In this document: piece by piece, positions 25,655 to 36,224 of the stretch | Position numbering within the stretch: position 1 is the stretch's first letter | How the letters are laid out: each line of letters starts with the position of its first letter | Origin: Akebia trifoliata | Lineage: Eukaryota > Streptophyta > Magnoliopsida > Ranunculales > Lardizabalaceae | Direction of reading: 5' to 3' | NCBI GenBank assembly: GCA_017979445.1 | Contig: CM030706.1 | Span: forward strand, 29,858,493 to 29,922,492 | Length of the DNA stretch: 64,000 nt | Notes under the pieces: model-generated | Databases searched by the model: none | Told to the model about the DNA's origin: nothing | The model's input: only the letters and a program-made list of their open reading frames with translations | Position numbers and translations under genes: made by a program

Positions 25655-25739
25655 TTTAGGCTACCAAATAAAGTCCCAATAAACATGTACAATTCATAAA
25701 AATATGATTTTTAGGCTACCAAATAAAGTCCCAATAAAC
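25655..25739. repeat. 30-bp direct repeat, 55-bp period
   Basis: TTTAGGCTACCAAATAAAGT plus CCCAATAAAC occurs at 25655-25684 and exactly again at 25710-25739 with 25 bp between, directly beside the TA run. Probably a recent slippage duplication. Confidence 0.85.
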
Positions 25740-26164
25740 TTGTTTTAGTGTGTCAAAAGAGGCCTCTTAGTATTAAAATAATTATTTTGAAACTCACCCT
25801 ACACCCATACATAGAAAATAGAGAGGGAGAAAAGTTTCTTCAATATTGTTTTCTATAACAACTCCACACAACCAGTAGATAGATCGACTGCGAATGGGTT
25901 TCTTACTTTCTGTGTTTTTTTCACTTCCATGTAAAAATATAGGTTTTTTATAATAAATATGTATTTCAAATTTTTAGTGGGTTTCATGTGTGAAGTACAG
26001 TTGAATCGAAAAATTAGCAGAATTTTCCATTAATCACCGGATCACCAATTTAATCACCATATTGACAATTTGACCGATAAAACACAGAATTAATCGGTCA
26101 CACCCCTATTCTACTTTTTTTGTCAAAAATTTATGAAAATTCGTCGAACTTTGTGTTTATGAGT

Positions 26165-27570
26165 CAAACTTAAAGATCACGATGGAATCGAACTATCGGA
26201 ACCAACTAATCTTAACCAAATCAAGCGATACTACATCTGAGGATGTCATCTTCGAACAAATTAATCTTCTGAAAATCTAAGTTGCATTTCCTTTCTTAAC
26301 TTGATCACCTAACTTAGGTGAAAGGGTATACTTGAACTACCTTTTAGTCTGATCCTAAAAATTTTGTGGTACATAGGCAACCTAAGAAGTTGCTTTAGGC
26401 CCGACCAAATAATAATAATAATAATAATAATATTTTCCCTAAAAGAAAAGTAAAATATAGAAAATCCAAAAAGAAAATAAAATTTTTAGAAGAATCCCAC
26501 ACAAGGGCATTTTTGGGGTTTTTGAGCCTTATATCCTTTTTTTTAACCTCGTGCTAAGCCCACTTATGCAAGCCCTCCTATGTATTGCAAGTGAAGGTTG
26601 AGAAATGTAATGTTTCACTACTAGACAGTATCTCTCAGACACAAAGGCGGACAAAACCTCTCCACACTTAGACAATATCCTTAACAATTAGAAGGACTCT
26701 AAAAAAGAAAAGATGAAAAAAATAATAATAAGCTCGCTTGACTAAAAATCTGAAAGGACGGTTTAGGAAAAAGTTAAAGCATGCTCGCTAGACTGGAAAC
26801 TTGAAAAAGTGATCTAAGCAAAAATTAGGGGAAAAAATGGAGTTCGTTAGGCTGAAATCTCAGAAGAATGACCTAAGCAAAAGTCAAAGCAATCAAAAGT
26901 TCAAATCTCCCTGGGTTGAAAACCTGAAAGGACAACCTATGCAAATATGATAAGAATTTCGGAGCTTCAAAAAGTCATCCATCATCATTTTGATAAATGC
27001 ATAGCCCAAGCCAAGCAGAAAACTCAGAAAATTAAACATCTCATTTATGAACAAATTTGAATGTTTTCACTTAATTGAATAAATCCAAAGGAGAAAAGAA
27101 ATCATTCATGAATTTCAAAGAGAAATATCTTCTCTCCAATTTCTTTGACCCCAACTAAAAAACCTTCACTTTAATGTCAAGATTTAAGTTGGTATTTATT
27201 TACTTCTGGTAATCTAAAATTTTGTATCCTTGTAAGATCTTTTTTGGTGTTCAATTTTATTAGGTTCGCTTTCTAAAACTAGGGGCATTGTTGTCCTTTG
27301 TCACAAGATTATTAAGTCAAGTCATTTTGACCCCAAATGACTAGGTTAATTCGAAGTTAGGGTTCATCCTCTTGATAGCAAGATAAGTCCCATGAAGTTC
27401 AAAGAAAATTCAAGACCTGTTTTTCAAAATATATATATATATATATATTGTCAAATTATATTATTTTGGTCAGATTTAGTTCATCACTCTTTCGCACAAA
27501 ACATGTAGAATAAAACTCTTAATTTTTTATTTATTACTCTTTTGCCCAGAATATATAAAATAAGATTTTC
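26165..27570 (+). pseudogene. Second decayed Tat remnant: integrase tail plus 3' region
   Basis: The plus strand near 26180-26240 reads DGIELSEPTNLNQIKRYYI and a stop, the same integrase C-terminal signature as at 13130-13180. It is followed in the same order by the GTCTGATCC...TTTAGGCCCGAC block (26338-26405), the diverged GAAAACCTGAAAGGA units (26730-26960) and two ATCACTCTTTCGC/TTACTCTTTTGC units (27475-27565). It is therefore another old copy of the 8-17 kb element, truncated on both sides; no polypurine tract or LTR was found after it. Confidence 0.6.
27427..27449. repeat. (AT)n microsatellite
   Basis: About 11 AT units inside the second Tat remnant. Confidence 0.85.
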
Positions 27571-28176
27571 AGATTCAGACCAATTTAGTATTAATGTAAG
27601 AGATTAATTTATAAGAATATCAAAAATCATTCTAACTGTCGAAAGAAAAAAAAGAGCATAACGTGGGTGAGAGAACTTCTACACCCTTCCCACTCAGCTC
27701 ACACTAGCAAGTTTTTATAAACCGGAAGTTGTTTTGTTTGATTCAGTCAGGCAGTAATATAAGCACCTGGGAAAATGAATAAGATTAACAGCTGTCACTC
27801 TCATGTCATCCAGTGTTTTTTAAATTTTTTTTTTAAAAAAAAAGGAAGGGAAAAGTACTCCACACGTTGGAGAAATTAGGTTAGCTCACGTAGGTCAAAA
27901 AAATCGTCTGGTCCAATACGGTACGTCTCGATTAAGTACGGACACTAACGTGAACCTTCGTCACGTGCCGTTCTCCTTGCACAGTTGCACAGGCTAATTG
28001 TCTCTCACTAGTTAAGATCCTGTACTCATGAGTGAGTTGACAAATAACCAAAACTAATGACATCATAAATAAAGGTAGGTCCAACTCATAATATGAAAAA
28101 ATAAAAATATGAATTTTGGTGTCGGAGAAGAGGGCCAAATCTATTTAATAAAAGAGTCGTGCCGGGATGACACAGG
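27571..28176. other. Non-coding stretch
   Basis: No gene recognised. CACGT-type motifs occur (27963, 27870) but not in an arrangement I can interpret. Confidence 0.35.
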
Positions 28177-28311
28177 ATTTAATGTGATTCTCACAAGTCT
28201 AACATGGATATACATACATAATTGTAGATGATTTTTACTTCTATCATGAGAAAATACATTTATAACTTATGTACACATCCCACGTGAGACTTGTGAGAAT
28301 CACAAAGTAAA
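28177..28311. mobile_element. MITE with ~30-bp terminal inverted repeats
   Basis: TGTGATTCTCACAAGTCT at 28183-28200 is perfectly complementary to 28287-28304. Pairing continues imperfectly on both sides (ATTTA outside, AC(A/G)TGG inside). Total size is about 135 bp and it is non-coding. It sits 50 bp from another MITE. Confidence 0.8.
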
Positions 28312-28360
28312 TACTTTTTTGTTATTTCAATATTTTTCTTAATAAAAAAATAGAATAATA

Positions 28361-28512
28361 ATGAATGCACGTGATCTTGGTAAGTCGTAGGGTATGTGAT
28401 AGATGTGACATGAACACACAAAAGCACATCTTTTTTATGTATTCCAATGAAATTGATTTATGATTATGTGTTCTTACCACATCAATCGTGTACCATAACT
28501 ACATGCATTCAT
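28361..28512. mobile_element. MITE, family 1 (copy 2)
   Basis: Same architecture and similar sequence as 57-209: ATGAATGCA start, GATGTGACA inside the left arm, CACATC(T)n, ATGTATTCC(A)ATGAAA in the centre, CCACATCAA and TGCATTCAT at the right. The size (about 152 bp) matches. The arms are more diverged than in copy 1, so this copy is older or less constrained. Confidence 0.75.
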
Positions 28513-29517
28513 CACGTCTCTAAAAATTATGATCGACTGTCATAAGGAGTAGATTTCAATATATTAAGAACTTTAAAAAAAAATGTTATTTTTTATCATT
28601 TTATTTTAATTTTAAATTTTAGAGTATCATAATTGTCCACTTTCAAAATTTTAGATGAAGCTGAAACAAGTTTTTTTGTGTTTTTTTTCTTTTTTTAAAT
28701 CTTAACTACACCCGGAAAATCCTAAGAGATGTGGTGTTGGATTGAGATCTACATTCATGAAGCATTTGATCATAATTTTTAGATGTCACATGAGCCAGTA
28801 GAAATGTGGGTCTCTAAGGGTATCCAAAGTGTGGAACTCCAAAGTGCCACTCAAAAATATGTTTGAGATTGAACTATCAAACTGGGAAAAAAAAACCTCT
28901 TTGTAACGAGTCTTGTTTTAAAATTTTGAATGAACCCTCTCCACTAGATTGTATGGGTATTTCCAAGAAAGTGTTCCAATTTTTGCGAGAAATGCAGAGC
29001 ATGAAATTAATTCAAAACCTCATGTGTCTTGGAACAAGGAGAGTTCCTTCAAAATTGTGAAGCGGCCTACCCGCTTCAAAGTTGGACTCTATCAAATTAT
29101 AGAGTTCTCCAACCTCAAACCAATCATCACTACATATCTCATAAGAATTCATTTCATTTTAACAAATGGATGGAATTAATAGGGCTGTCAATATGTAGGT
29201 TCTGAGTCTTCTTACCAGATTTGGATGAGCCTTAATCCAGTCCTAAAGATGCCGACTTTAACTTAGATAAATTTTAAGTATTTTGATAATATGACATAGT
29301 TTTTGGTTAACGTCATTTTCTTTCGTTTTTTTCATTGTGAAAAAAGAAAATTTGTTGATTTGATCACCTTGTGACATTCAAAAACATGATCCGATGCAAT
29401 GGAGTTGTAGAGGACAAAATTATATGAACTTTAGAAACGGAAAAAATTTTAAATAAATAAATAAAATAGTTATTGTTCACTAGTCATCCATTTTCAACAT
29501 CTTGGATCAAGTTCGAA

Positions 29518-29562
<45 letters not shown>

Positions 29563-30602
29563 AATATGAATATTGTCATGAAATCTAAAAGGCCATGTTG
29601 TTGGATTGTAAATGTGAAAATCAATCTGGGCCCAACGATCCTTTTTAAGATTTGAAATCTAAAAAAATAAATATATGGACAACGGGCAAAAGAGGAAAGC
29701 TCCTACTATTGCTAATGTCATTCGTGTCACATGTCAAACGTTTGTTGGACTATGAGCAAACACATTAATTAGCATCAAAAGCGCGCATCAAAACCGCGTC
29801 ATATTATCAGCACTCAAGTTTTAAATCTTACTGGAGTTAAGTTGATTAAGCTCAAGTCCAATCAAAATGGATTCAAGTCAAGTTGATTGTTAGATTTGCT
29901 TAAAAATATTAAATGCATATATCTTTCAAAATCATTTGAAGATCTTTGAAATCTAACTCCAATCTCCATCTATTTTAAAAAATCGAAAATAAGAGTAATT
30001 TATTACTCTATGATGTATGTGGGTCCTTTTCCTGCAGTCAATTCTTACTCTTCCTATTAATCCACTTACTTGAATGGTAGTCATATTAAATATACTCTGA
30101 GAAACAAGTCAATTAAATAATCGAGTTTTAAAGTAGAATGTCTCGTGTCTTTGCTTTTGTTCAATAATTTTTGTGTGGGATTTTTTCAAGTCCTCCTTTA
30201 GTACTTGAAAAAAATTGTATCATAGATGAGTGCTTTGACTGTCTTGGCAAGGAGAAATCTCATACACTCAAGTTGGAGAATAAATTGGCAGAGTAACAAT
30301 GTAAATAATTGTGTAACTTTCCCTCCCTTAAAAGTTTTTATTTAGTAACTTTGGTTCTTCAATCCTTGCAGATCTGAAATCCTCCACTAAATTAAGAGGG
30401 GAATCTGTCAATGATCTCTTTTCTTGATCGTGGGTGATTCTCCATTATCTTGACACATAATTAGCCGTTGAACAACAGTATTTCTAAGTTGGGATGCAAT
30501 CATTTAGTAAATTTCACAGTTTGGTATATTTAGAGTAATGGGTTAATATGGATTTCTATTAGTCCCGACAAATTCCCTAGTAGTATGTTTGAGAATTTAG
30601 TC
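28513..30602. other. Non-coding stretch
   Basis: Frames at 28863-29179 do not match any family I know. A TA microsatellite lies at 29520-29560. The rest is AT-rich, with no splice-supported coding pattern. Confidence 0.4.
29519..29560. repeat. (TA)n microsatellite
   Basis: About 20 TA units. Confidence 0.95.
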
Positions 30603-30902
30603 ATATATTTATATACGGAGCCGTTCAGCGACCCCAACCTCTTCCAAGCTTTGTGCCAAGGTTTTCTTGGTGTTAGATTTGACCAGATCCGACAGTTGAT
30701 ATTGGTGTTTACGGTTTTAAGTTAAAAAGTAAGCTAATTAAAATCAACCCCCTCTAAAAACCTTTTATTCTGTTTGAAATCCCTCGGCTTTCTCTCCTTC
30801 TTTTCTTCGAATGTCTCTTCTTCGTTCCCTCACAAAAACCCAACTGAAACCCATCGAAATCTCTCTCTCGAAAACCCATCTCTCTCTCAAGTTCACTTCG
30901 AT

Positions 30903-30937
<35 letters not shown>

Positions 30938-31080
30938 AGTTAAAGTTCGAACGACCCGAAGCCATCATCGTCGGATGCGACTCGATTTCCCTAGTTTTAG
31001 TTCAAACTTACTTTGGAGCTCTCTCAACCCTATCTCACTATTGCCGTCAATCTCTCACTGTTCTCAACGAACGGGTATTT
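30603..31080. repeat. Left terminal inverted repeat of the MULE
   Basis: The outer 65 bp (TATATTTATATA, GCCGTTCAGC, then CCCCAACCTCTTCC) matches the right end best. The inner part is a pyrimidine-rich leader-like block with a (CT)n run at 30905-30934. The terminal GCCGTTCAGCGACCCC resembles the ends of the neighbouring fold-back elements (CGGTTCAGCAACCC). Confidence 0.65.
30905..30934. repeat. (CT)n microsatellite
   Basis: About 14 CT units inside the pyrimidine-rich left end. It produces Ser-Leu and Arg-Glu repeat ORFs on the two strands that are not genes. Confidence 0.95.
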
Positions 31081-31204
31081 ATTTAACTTTTTTTTTTTTT
31101 TAAGGAAAATCGATTGGTTTATTTATTTTTTATTTTTTTTTGTTATTGTAATTCTTGAACTTTGGTTTTTTTAGGAAAATCAATTGTAGTTTTTGTTAAA
31201 GAAA

Positions 31205-31235
31205 TTAGGTTTTTTTTTTTTTGGGGGGGGGGGGT
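31205..31235. repeat. Adjacent poly-T and poly-G homopolymers
   Basis: About 14 T followed directly by about 12 G. Length is likely to be unreliable in sequencing. Confidence 0.8.
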
Positions 31236-31849
31236 TGTAGTTGTTACTCTTGTAATTTTTGTAGTTGTTAGGAACTTAGGACCATAACCATTGTTCACCA
31301 AGAAATCTTTTAAAAGTAGGAAAATTTACTCTAGACCAGGAAAAGGAAAAGAAAATTGCAATATGATATAAAAGGTTCATTTACACTGCAAACAAAAAAA
31401 TATATATATCCTAGTTCCCAAAAATAAATAAGAATAATATAACCCAAAGCAAATATTTTCTTATAGGAACAAACCTAACAAGAAATGCAAACCTGAGCAG
31501 AAATCTCCTTAGCTGAACTCAGCTTGTGTATTAGACGCCACACAAACAATTAATTTTAAGAAAAATATCATAAAAAATGATCCAAAGTAACTCATCTGGT
31601 ATATCAATCATTTACCTGAGGAAATAACGAACTCATCTAGATCATACTTTATGAAGATTCAGAGATAGTTCATTTGCATTGTCTCAGAGGTGTTCTCGCA
31701 ATACCTACAACTCATTTAATTGCCTCCAAGCTTCTCGTATCATGCTTACTAATCATATCTACTTATATCCTTTCTTTGTTTATTTAAGTTTCAATTTTAT
31801 TTTTTGATTAGTCATTTATTTAAAATAGTATATTTTTACAAGTATTTAG

Positions 31850-32020
31850 GATGACAAAATTTTACGTCATTTTTGTTGGGAGTACCTGGGATTTACACAA
31901 CGTGGGAAGAATGTCACAAATATACAAATGGATACAGGGATAATTGTTTTAAAGCGTTTGAGACATTTGAAGAAGTCAAGAGACATTTTTTGGCTTACAA
32001 TCAACTTCACTATGGAAACC
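31850..32020 (+). pseudogene. Captured RNase H1 N-terminal (hybrid-binding) domain
   Basis: The domain binds RNA/DNA hybrids at the N-terminus of eukaryotic RNase H1 and occurs alone in some plant proteins. Here ATG at 31851 opens TKFYVIFVG, and the next frame continues VPGIYTTWEECHKY, then FKAFETFEEVKRHFLAYN. Together these cover the domain's signature (FYvV..G..pGIYttW.ec..qv.gf....fK.F.t..eA...f). A one-base frame change lies between VG and PGIY (about 31880). TTTAG just before the ATG resembles a splice acceptor, suggesting a captured exon. The frame runs on to 32184 with a hydrophobic tail that is not part of the domain. Confidence 0.7.
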
Positions 32021-32736
32021 CAACACAATTTCCTGAAGAAAGTCAAGGGCAAGAGAAGAAATCACAAATTCTTGAAGAAAGTCAAGGGCCAACAAAGAAT
32101 AATTGTGAATATCTGTTATTTTACATAATTTTTCTTTTTACTGTGTTTATGGTTGTGTTAATGATGTATAAATTTATCGAATAGAAATTTATCTAATATA
32201 TAAATTTATCGAATAGAATACTTGTATAAATTTAGTGTTCTCAAAACACTTCTCTTTCTTAGCAATAGTAATTGGCAAGATCACTTGTATAATGCAGTTG
32301 TTATGTGTCTGTGACTTGTTTATGTTGGTAGTATTTTATTGGGATAAAGGGATTGCATATCAAATTTATTCATTTTTTGTTTTTTATTCATAATGTTTCT
32401 CCACTTCTTGATATATGAGCATTAATGCTCATGATACAACTATTTAAACACCTATACACATGATATGAAAGAAGTGTTTCACTTGTTATAATTGGTTCAT
32501 TAAATCTATAACTATCAAGTAGCATATCTGCGATTTCTTTAGATCAATGCGATTTTCTTCGTTCTTTCTCTACTCAAGAATTCGATTGACTCGTAACTAG
32601 CCCTTGTTGAATTCGACTGTATATTCCTTTTAATTAGAGTTGTAACTAGCCCTTGTTGAATGCTTCTTTTCACACTTGTACTCTATTATTTGCTTTTTTA
32701 GCAATATTTTTTTTTAAATGTTCATTTTTATCGTAG

Positions 32737-32898
32737 ATTGGAAGACCAGTGATCTATGGCCTAGCATCAAAAGGAAAATATGGGGGGCAAGACATGTCTT
32801 CGAGATGCTGAGGGATGAGCTTGAGCTTACCAAGGCCCTTAGTATGTGTTGTTCCATTTATGAGGGATATTACTAGGAACAATGTACAGACAGCGTGA
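32737..32898 (+). pseudogene. Captured last exon of a 2-hydroxy-acid (glycolate) oxidase
   Basis: These FMN enzymes oxidise glycolate or related 2-hydroxy acids in peroxisomes. From 32737, right after a splice-acceptor-like TTTTTATCGTAG, the plus strand reads IGRPVIYGLASKGKYGG. A frame change leads to VFEMLRDELELTKAL, and a second to DITRNNVQTA and TGA at 32896. This is the C-terminal end of the family ('iGRPv.y.LA..Ge.Gv..v..ml.dELeltMaLsGc.s..dItr.hv'). Only this exon is present: the FMN- and substrate-binding parts are missing. Two frameshifts show it is a pseudogene fragment. It is probably a captured genomic piece, since the acceptor site is kept. Confidence 0.75.
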
Positions 32899-33875
32899 TC
32901 AGTTTCTATTATTGGTGTTAATTGTTATTATGTGCATCTGGGCTCTCTATTTTTCATATTGTAACATTTTTCCCATTTGTGAAAGAAATTTGTAATGGAA
33001 TCCTACGGCTTATCTAATGAAGGAATGGTTTCATTCTTGTGCAATTATTTACCTTTTATTTGATTAATCAATGGTATTGCTTCATGCAGAATAAGATAGA
33101 TCGGATGGTTAATATCACTTTATCATGTTGATTTCGATCTCTTAACCATCTTTAACTAGGGATATTAATGGGTACTTAATTGATTGGATACCCATCTGGA
33201 TCCAATATCTACAATTCTGGTTTTAGGACCACTTGGCTTTAATAGGAATGGAAATCAATTTTTATAATAAGATGTGACTCTTGGTCTAAATCTTAATCAC
33301 CAGACGCTTCCTCCTAATTGGATAAAAACGTAGTGACTCTCCACTACTGGAGCACATTTTAGAAAATGGGTGCACAAGAGAATTCCCTTTCCCAAACACA
33401 AGCACAATAACTCAGATTAATTTGGATAATTTCTCCCTTATAGTCCACAACCATCCATTAATTATCAAAGCATAAGAGCACCCATTTTTATACCGTAACA
33501 TGCAATAAGGAATCAGATTCAATCACCACAGTTTCCTCTTCCATCTACAACAAGATGAACCTTTCATAGAAGGCCTTGAGCTTTGCCTCATTATTTGATA
33601 ACAATCCAAGGTAAAGAGTTGTACGCATGGTTTTAAAACTTGATTTCGCGTTTTGTCTCATCTCATCCATGCTAGATACTAAGTCGTCTCAAACGATTTT
33701 TGTTATACGTTGAAGACATCTTGTTTAAAAATTTGAAAAATGAACATGAAATTTTAAATCTCATCCAAAAAATTGACTTGTCTGTCTCGTCCTGCAATTT
33801 ATTTTTGTTTGCTTTGTAGTGCACTTTAAGAAGTATATAAAATGTTGAAAATGAGATATCAAGCATTATAATTAT

Positions 33876-34130
33876 TGTTCAAGATCATCTGGCTTACCAT
33901 GGGCTCTAGACATAGCCAAACAGTTGGGAATCAGTGCAGCAGTTTTTTTCACTCATGCTTGTGCTCCTATTGTTGGCTATTTAAAAATAGCTCAAAAGGA
34001 TTTGTTTGAGTCAGCAAAAGCGTTGATACATGAAGCTCCAGGTCTTGATGGTCTTGATTTGGCCTTTATGGTTTCAGATTTGGAACGATTCCCACCCTGT
34101 CTGGCAGAATTTTTATACAAATGTAATTGG
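33876..34130 (+). pseudogene. Captured UDP-glycosyltransferase fragment (UGT74-like)
   Basis: Plant UGTs transfer sugars to small molecules. The frame starting at about 33885 reads SSGLPWALDIAKQLGI, then SAAVFFTHACA, matching the N-terminal domain motif ('D....PWaldvAkqlGi.gaaFfTqsCav') found about 110-140 residues into UGT74-type enzymes. The next 40 residues (HEAPGLDGLDL...) loosely follow the 'pGLp.L...DlpsF' segment. The C-terminal PSPG box that binds the UDP-sugar is absent. It is a short fragment without start or stop of its own. Confidence 0.6.
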
Positions 34131-34876
34131 AAATTGTATTACATGTACCTCAGATACGGAAACAGTTGGAAAATCCAGCATTTGAAATTTCAAATTATGA
34201 AATTGGATATTGTATTACATGTACCTCGTTTATGCAAACCGTAAAATTAACTAAGGAATGTCTACAACTTAGAACTTAGAAAAGTGAAAAAAAAAAAAAC
34301 AAACAAACAAAAACAAAAGCATTAGAGCTACTATAATAGCTATATTATCACCTCCAAGGTCCCCACCCTTCTTTCCCGATGAATGGTGGTAGCCAAAGGC
34401 TCAATTTCATTTATAGCCCGTTTTTCAATTTTTTTTTTCACAAAACCTTTTTTCCTTTGACTTCAACCCCCCCCCCCCCAACCAACTGTTCTGGATAAAA
34501 TCTGTAAATATGATCGCACCATAAATTTGTCAACAATTCAACGAGGAAGATTGCTTAATCACTACATAAGTACCAAACAAATAACTCTCTGTAGGCTTGG
34601 ATCTACAGAATTAGAATTTCCTCAGACTCATCTGAGGAAAATACTAAAATTATTATCAAGTTCTAGTATTAGTGCTAGTGACTTGAAAACCTTGTGCAAC
34701 CTAAACACATAAAACATGAACCAGCATGCAATATGCTCATGAAGTTACTTTTTAAGCATAGAAAGTAGTGTTCGTGCACATAGACTACCTGTGGTGTCTC
34801 TCCAAGCATGAGAGCAACATTTTTGTCCACATCTTTTCTTTCAACAAATTATTTTGCAACTGATTAAAAAGAATAC

Positions 34877-35115
34877 CTTGTGCCATGGATGAGCCTTTAT
34901 CTGTGGGAACTTAAATTCGATATAATTTGGGTTCATACACCTTATCTCCTCCCTGGTAGGTGTCCCCAAAACCTGCATAGCAATGTGTGCAATACATAAA
35001 ATAAGGTTGAACCTCTTAACCTAAAAGACCTAATATCAGATGTGCAACTTGATAATTTTCACCTTGATGATCTCAACTAGTTGGTCCACCCCACTTTCTC
35101 CAGGAAACAAGGGCT
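34877..35115 (-). pseudogene. Captured shaggy-like (GSK3) kinase fragment, two exons and their intron
   Basis: Plant shaggy/GSK3 kinases act in brassinosteroid and other signalling. On the minus strand 35115-35063 encodes PLFPGESGVDQLVEIIK. A GT donor (GTGAAA) follows, then about 90 bp of intron ending ATGCAG, then an exon at 34972-34877 encoding [17 protein letters not shown]...[12 protein letters not shown] (96 bp, 32 codons), followed by another GT donor (GTATTC). These are neighbouring exons in the C-terminal lobe of the kinase domain and are nearly identical to the family consensus. The catalytic HRD and DFG parts are absent. The kept intron means the capture was from genomic DNA, not from mRNA. 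The 5' side runs directly into FAR1-type sequence. Confidence 0.85.
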
Positions 35116-35915
35116 TGCTTATGCTTCACAATAAATTCTTTGAGATTTGACCTTGAAGTAACGAACCCATCGAAAAAGGCATTGATACTTTTACTACGAC
35201 CAGTGGTATTCATACCAACAAAAAATGTTTGGCGATTATAGACTGGCACCCACAACTCCTTTATTTCAAATAATTGTTGAAGCTATTCATTGTTTTCCAA
35301 CCTTTTTTCCACGATCACTGACTGACATGTCCCCACCCAAAATTGATGCCACTTTCCCAACTGGCATGTTTTCTCTAAGGAATGCTTCGACTAAATTCTT
35401 AGCTGCTTTTGGCATTATTCGGTTTGACTTCATCTTCATTCTCCTAGCTGGTGTAACTATCTTGTGATTATGATCATCCTTAAAAATCGATACTTTCCAT
35501 CTAGTGGTCCATCTGTCGTTTAAAATACACATAGTTGCGTTACATCCACATCTAATAGTGGAACAACTTTTTTTTTCTTGATTTCATTTTCTTCTTCTAC
35601 CTTCTTTGGTTTAAATTTACCTTGATGTGAGTAAACGTATGTTATTTCAGTCATCTCATCTGAACCCCATCGTGACTTAGTAGTGGTTCGAATTCGAATC
35701 TAAAATCCTTGTCGACGTCCATAATCCTCATAATACTTTTGAGCTTCTTCACTTGAATCAAACAATATCCCCACATAAGGTGCTTTTAGATTTTCAATGT
35801 CTTTGTTAGAACTCTGACAATCAACATATTCACCACTATCTACTTCAACTATCGACGATCCCACAATGTCATCAATAGGCATTCCCTCATCTTTGTTAAC
35901 ACCAACCTTATCCAT
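35073..35915 (-). pseudogene. Internally deleted FAR1/MULE-type transposase
   Basis: FAR1/FHY3-family proteins descend from Mutator transposases: an N-terminal zinc-binding DNA-binding domain, a central transposase core and a SWIM finger. On the minus strand, 35915-35700 has an acidic N-terminus then YVGILFDSSEEAQKYYEDYG and RRQGF, the start of the FAR1 DNA-binding domain, cut by a TAG stop (35700-35702). 35532-35287 continues with RWTTRWKVSIFKDDHNHKI (the DHNH zinc ligands) and a KVASILGGD linker. Then 35255-35073 has WVPVYNRQTFFVGMNTT and RSKSINAFFDGF, the block after the transposase core ('WvPaYlrd.FfAGmsTTqRsESiN.fFd'). The core with the catalytic acids, normally about 250 residues between these blocks, and the SWIM finger are missing. 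The last 20 or so residues of the frame are GSK3 exon in another frame. Confidence 0.8.
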
Positions 35916-35960
35916 GATGGACTACAACAACTGATAAAAGACCAATAACTACAAATGATT

Positions 35961-36224
35961 CAATTTTAACATTTCATTATTTCTTACAATAGCCAGTCAT
36001 ATATGTTACCTACAAATTCTTCCAATTCACTATCAATCATAACATAAACTAGCTTTAGAGACACTAAAGATCATAAACAGCAGTACCTATTTCAATTTTA
36101 ACATTTCATTATTTCTTACAATAGCCAGTCATATATGTTACCTACAAATTCTTCCAATTCACTATCAATCATAACATAAACTAGCTTTAGAGACACTAAA
36201 GATCATAAACAGCAGTACCTATTT
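35961..36224. repeat. Exact 132-bp tandem duplication
   Basis: The unit starting CAATTTTAACATTTCATTAT at 35961 recurs at 36093 and runs to 36224. I found no mismatch on reading. It lies upstream of the FAR1 remnant (minus strand), where leader or intron sequence would be. Perfect identity implies either a very recent event or an assembly artefact. Confidence 0.9.

Noticed and set aside
30754..31103. ORFs with Ser-Leu or Arg-Glu repeats on both strands
   Set aside because: Produced by the (CT)n run in the MULE end.
33550..33630. Short minus-strand coding-like stretch (LYLGLLSNNEAKLKAFYERF)
   Set aside because: Looks protein-like and could be a fifth captured fragment, but I could not assign it to a family and it is only about 25 codons.
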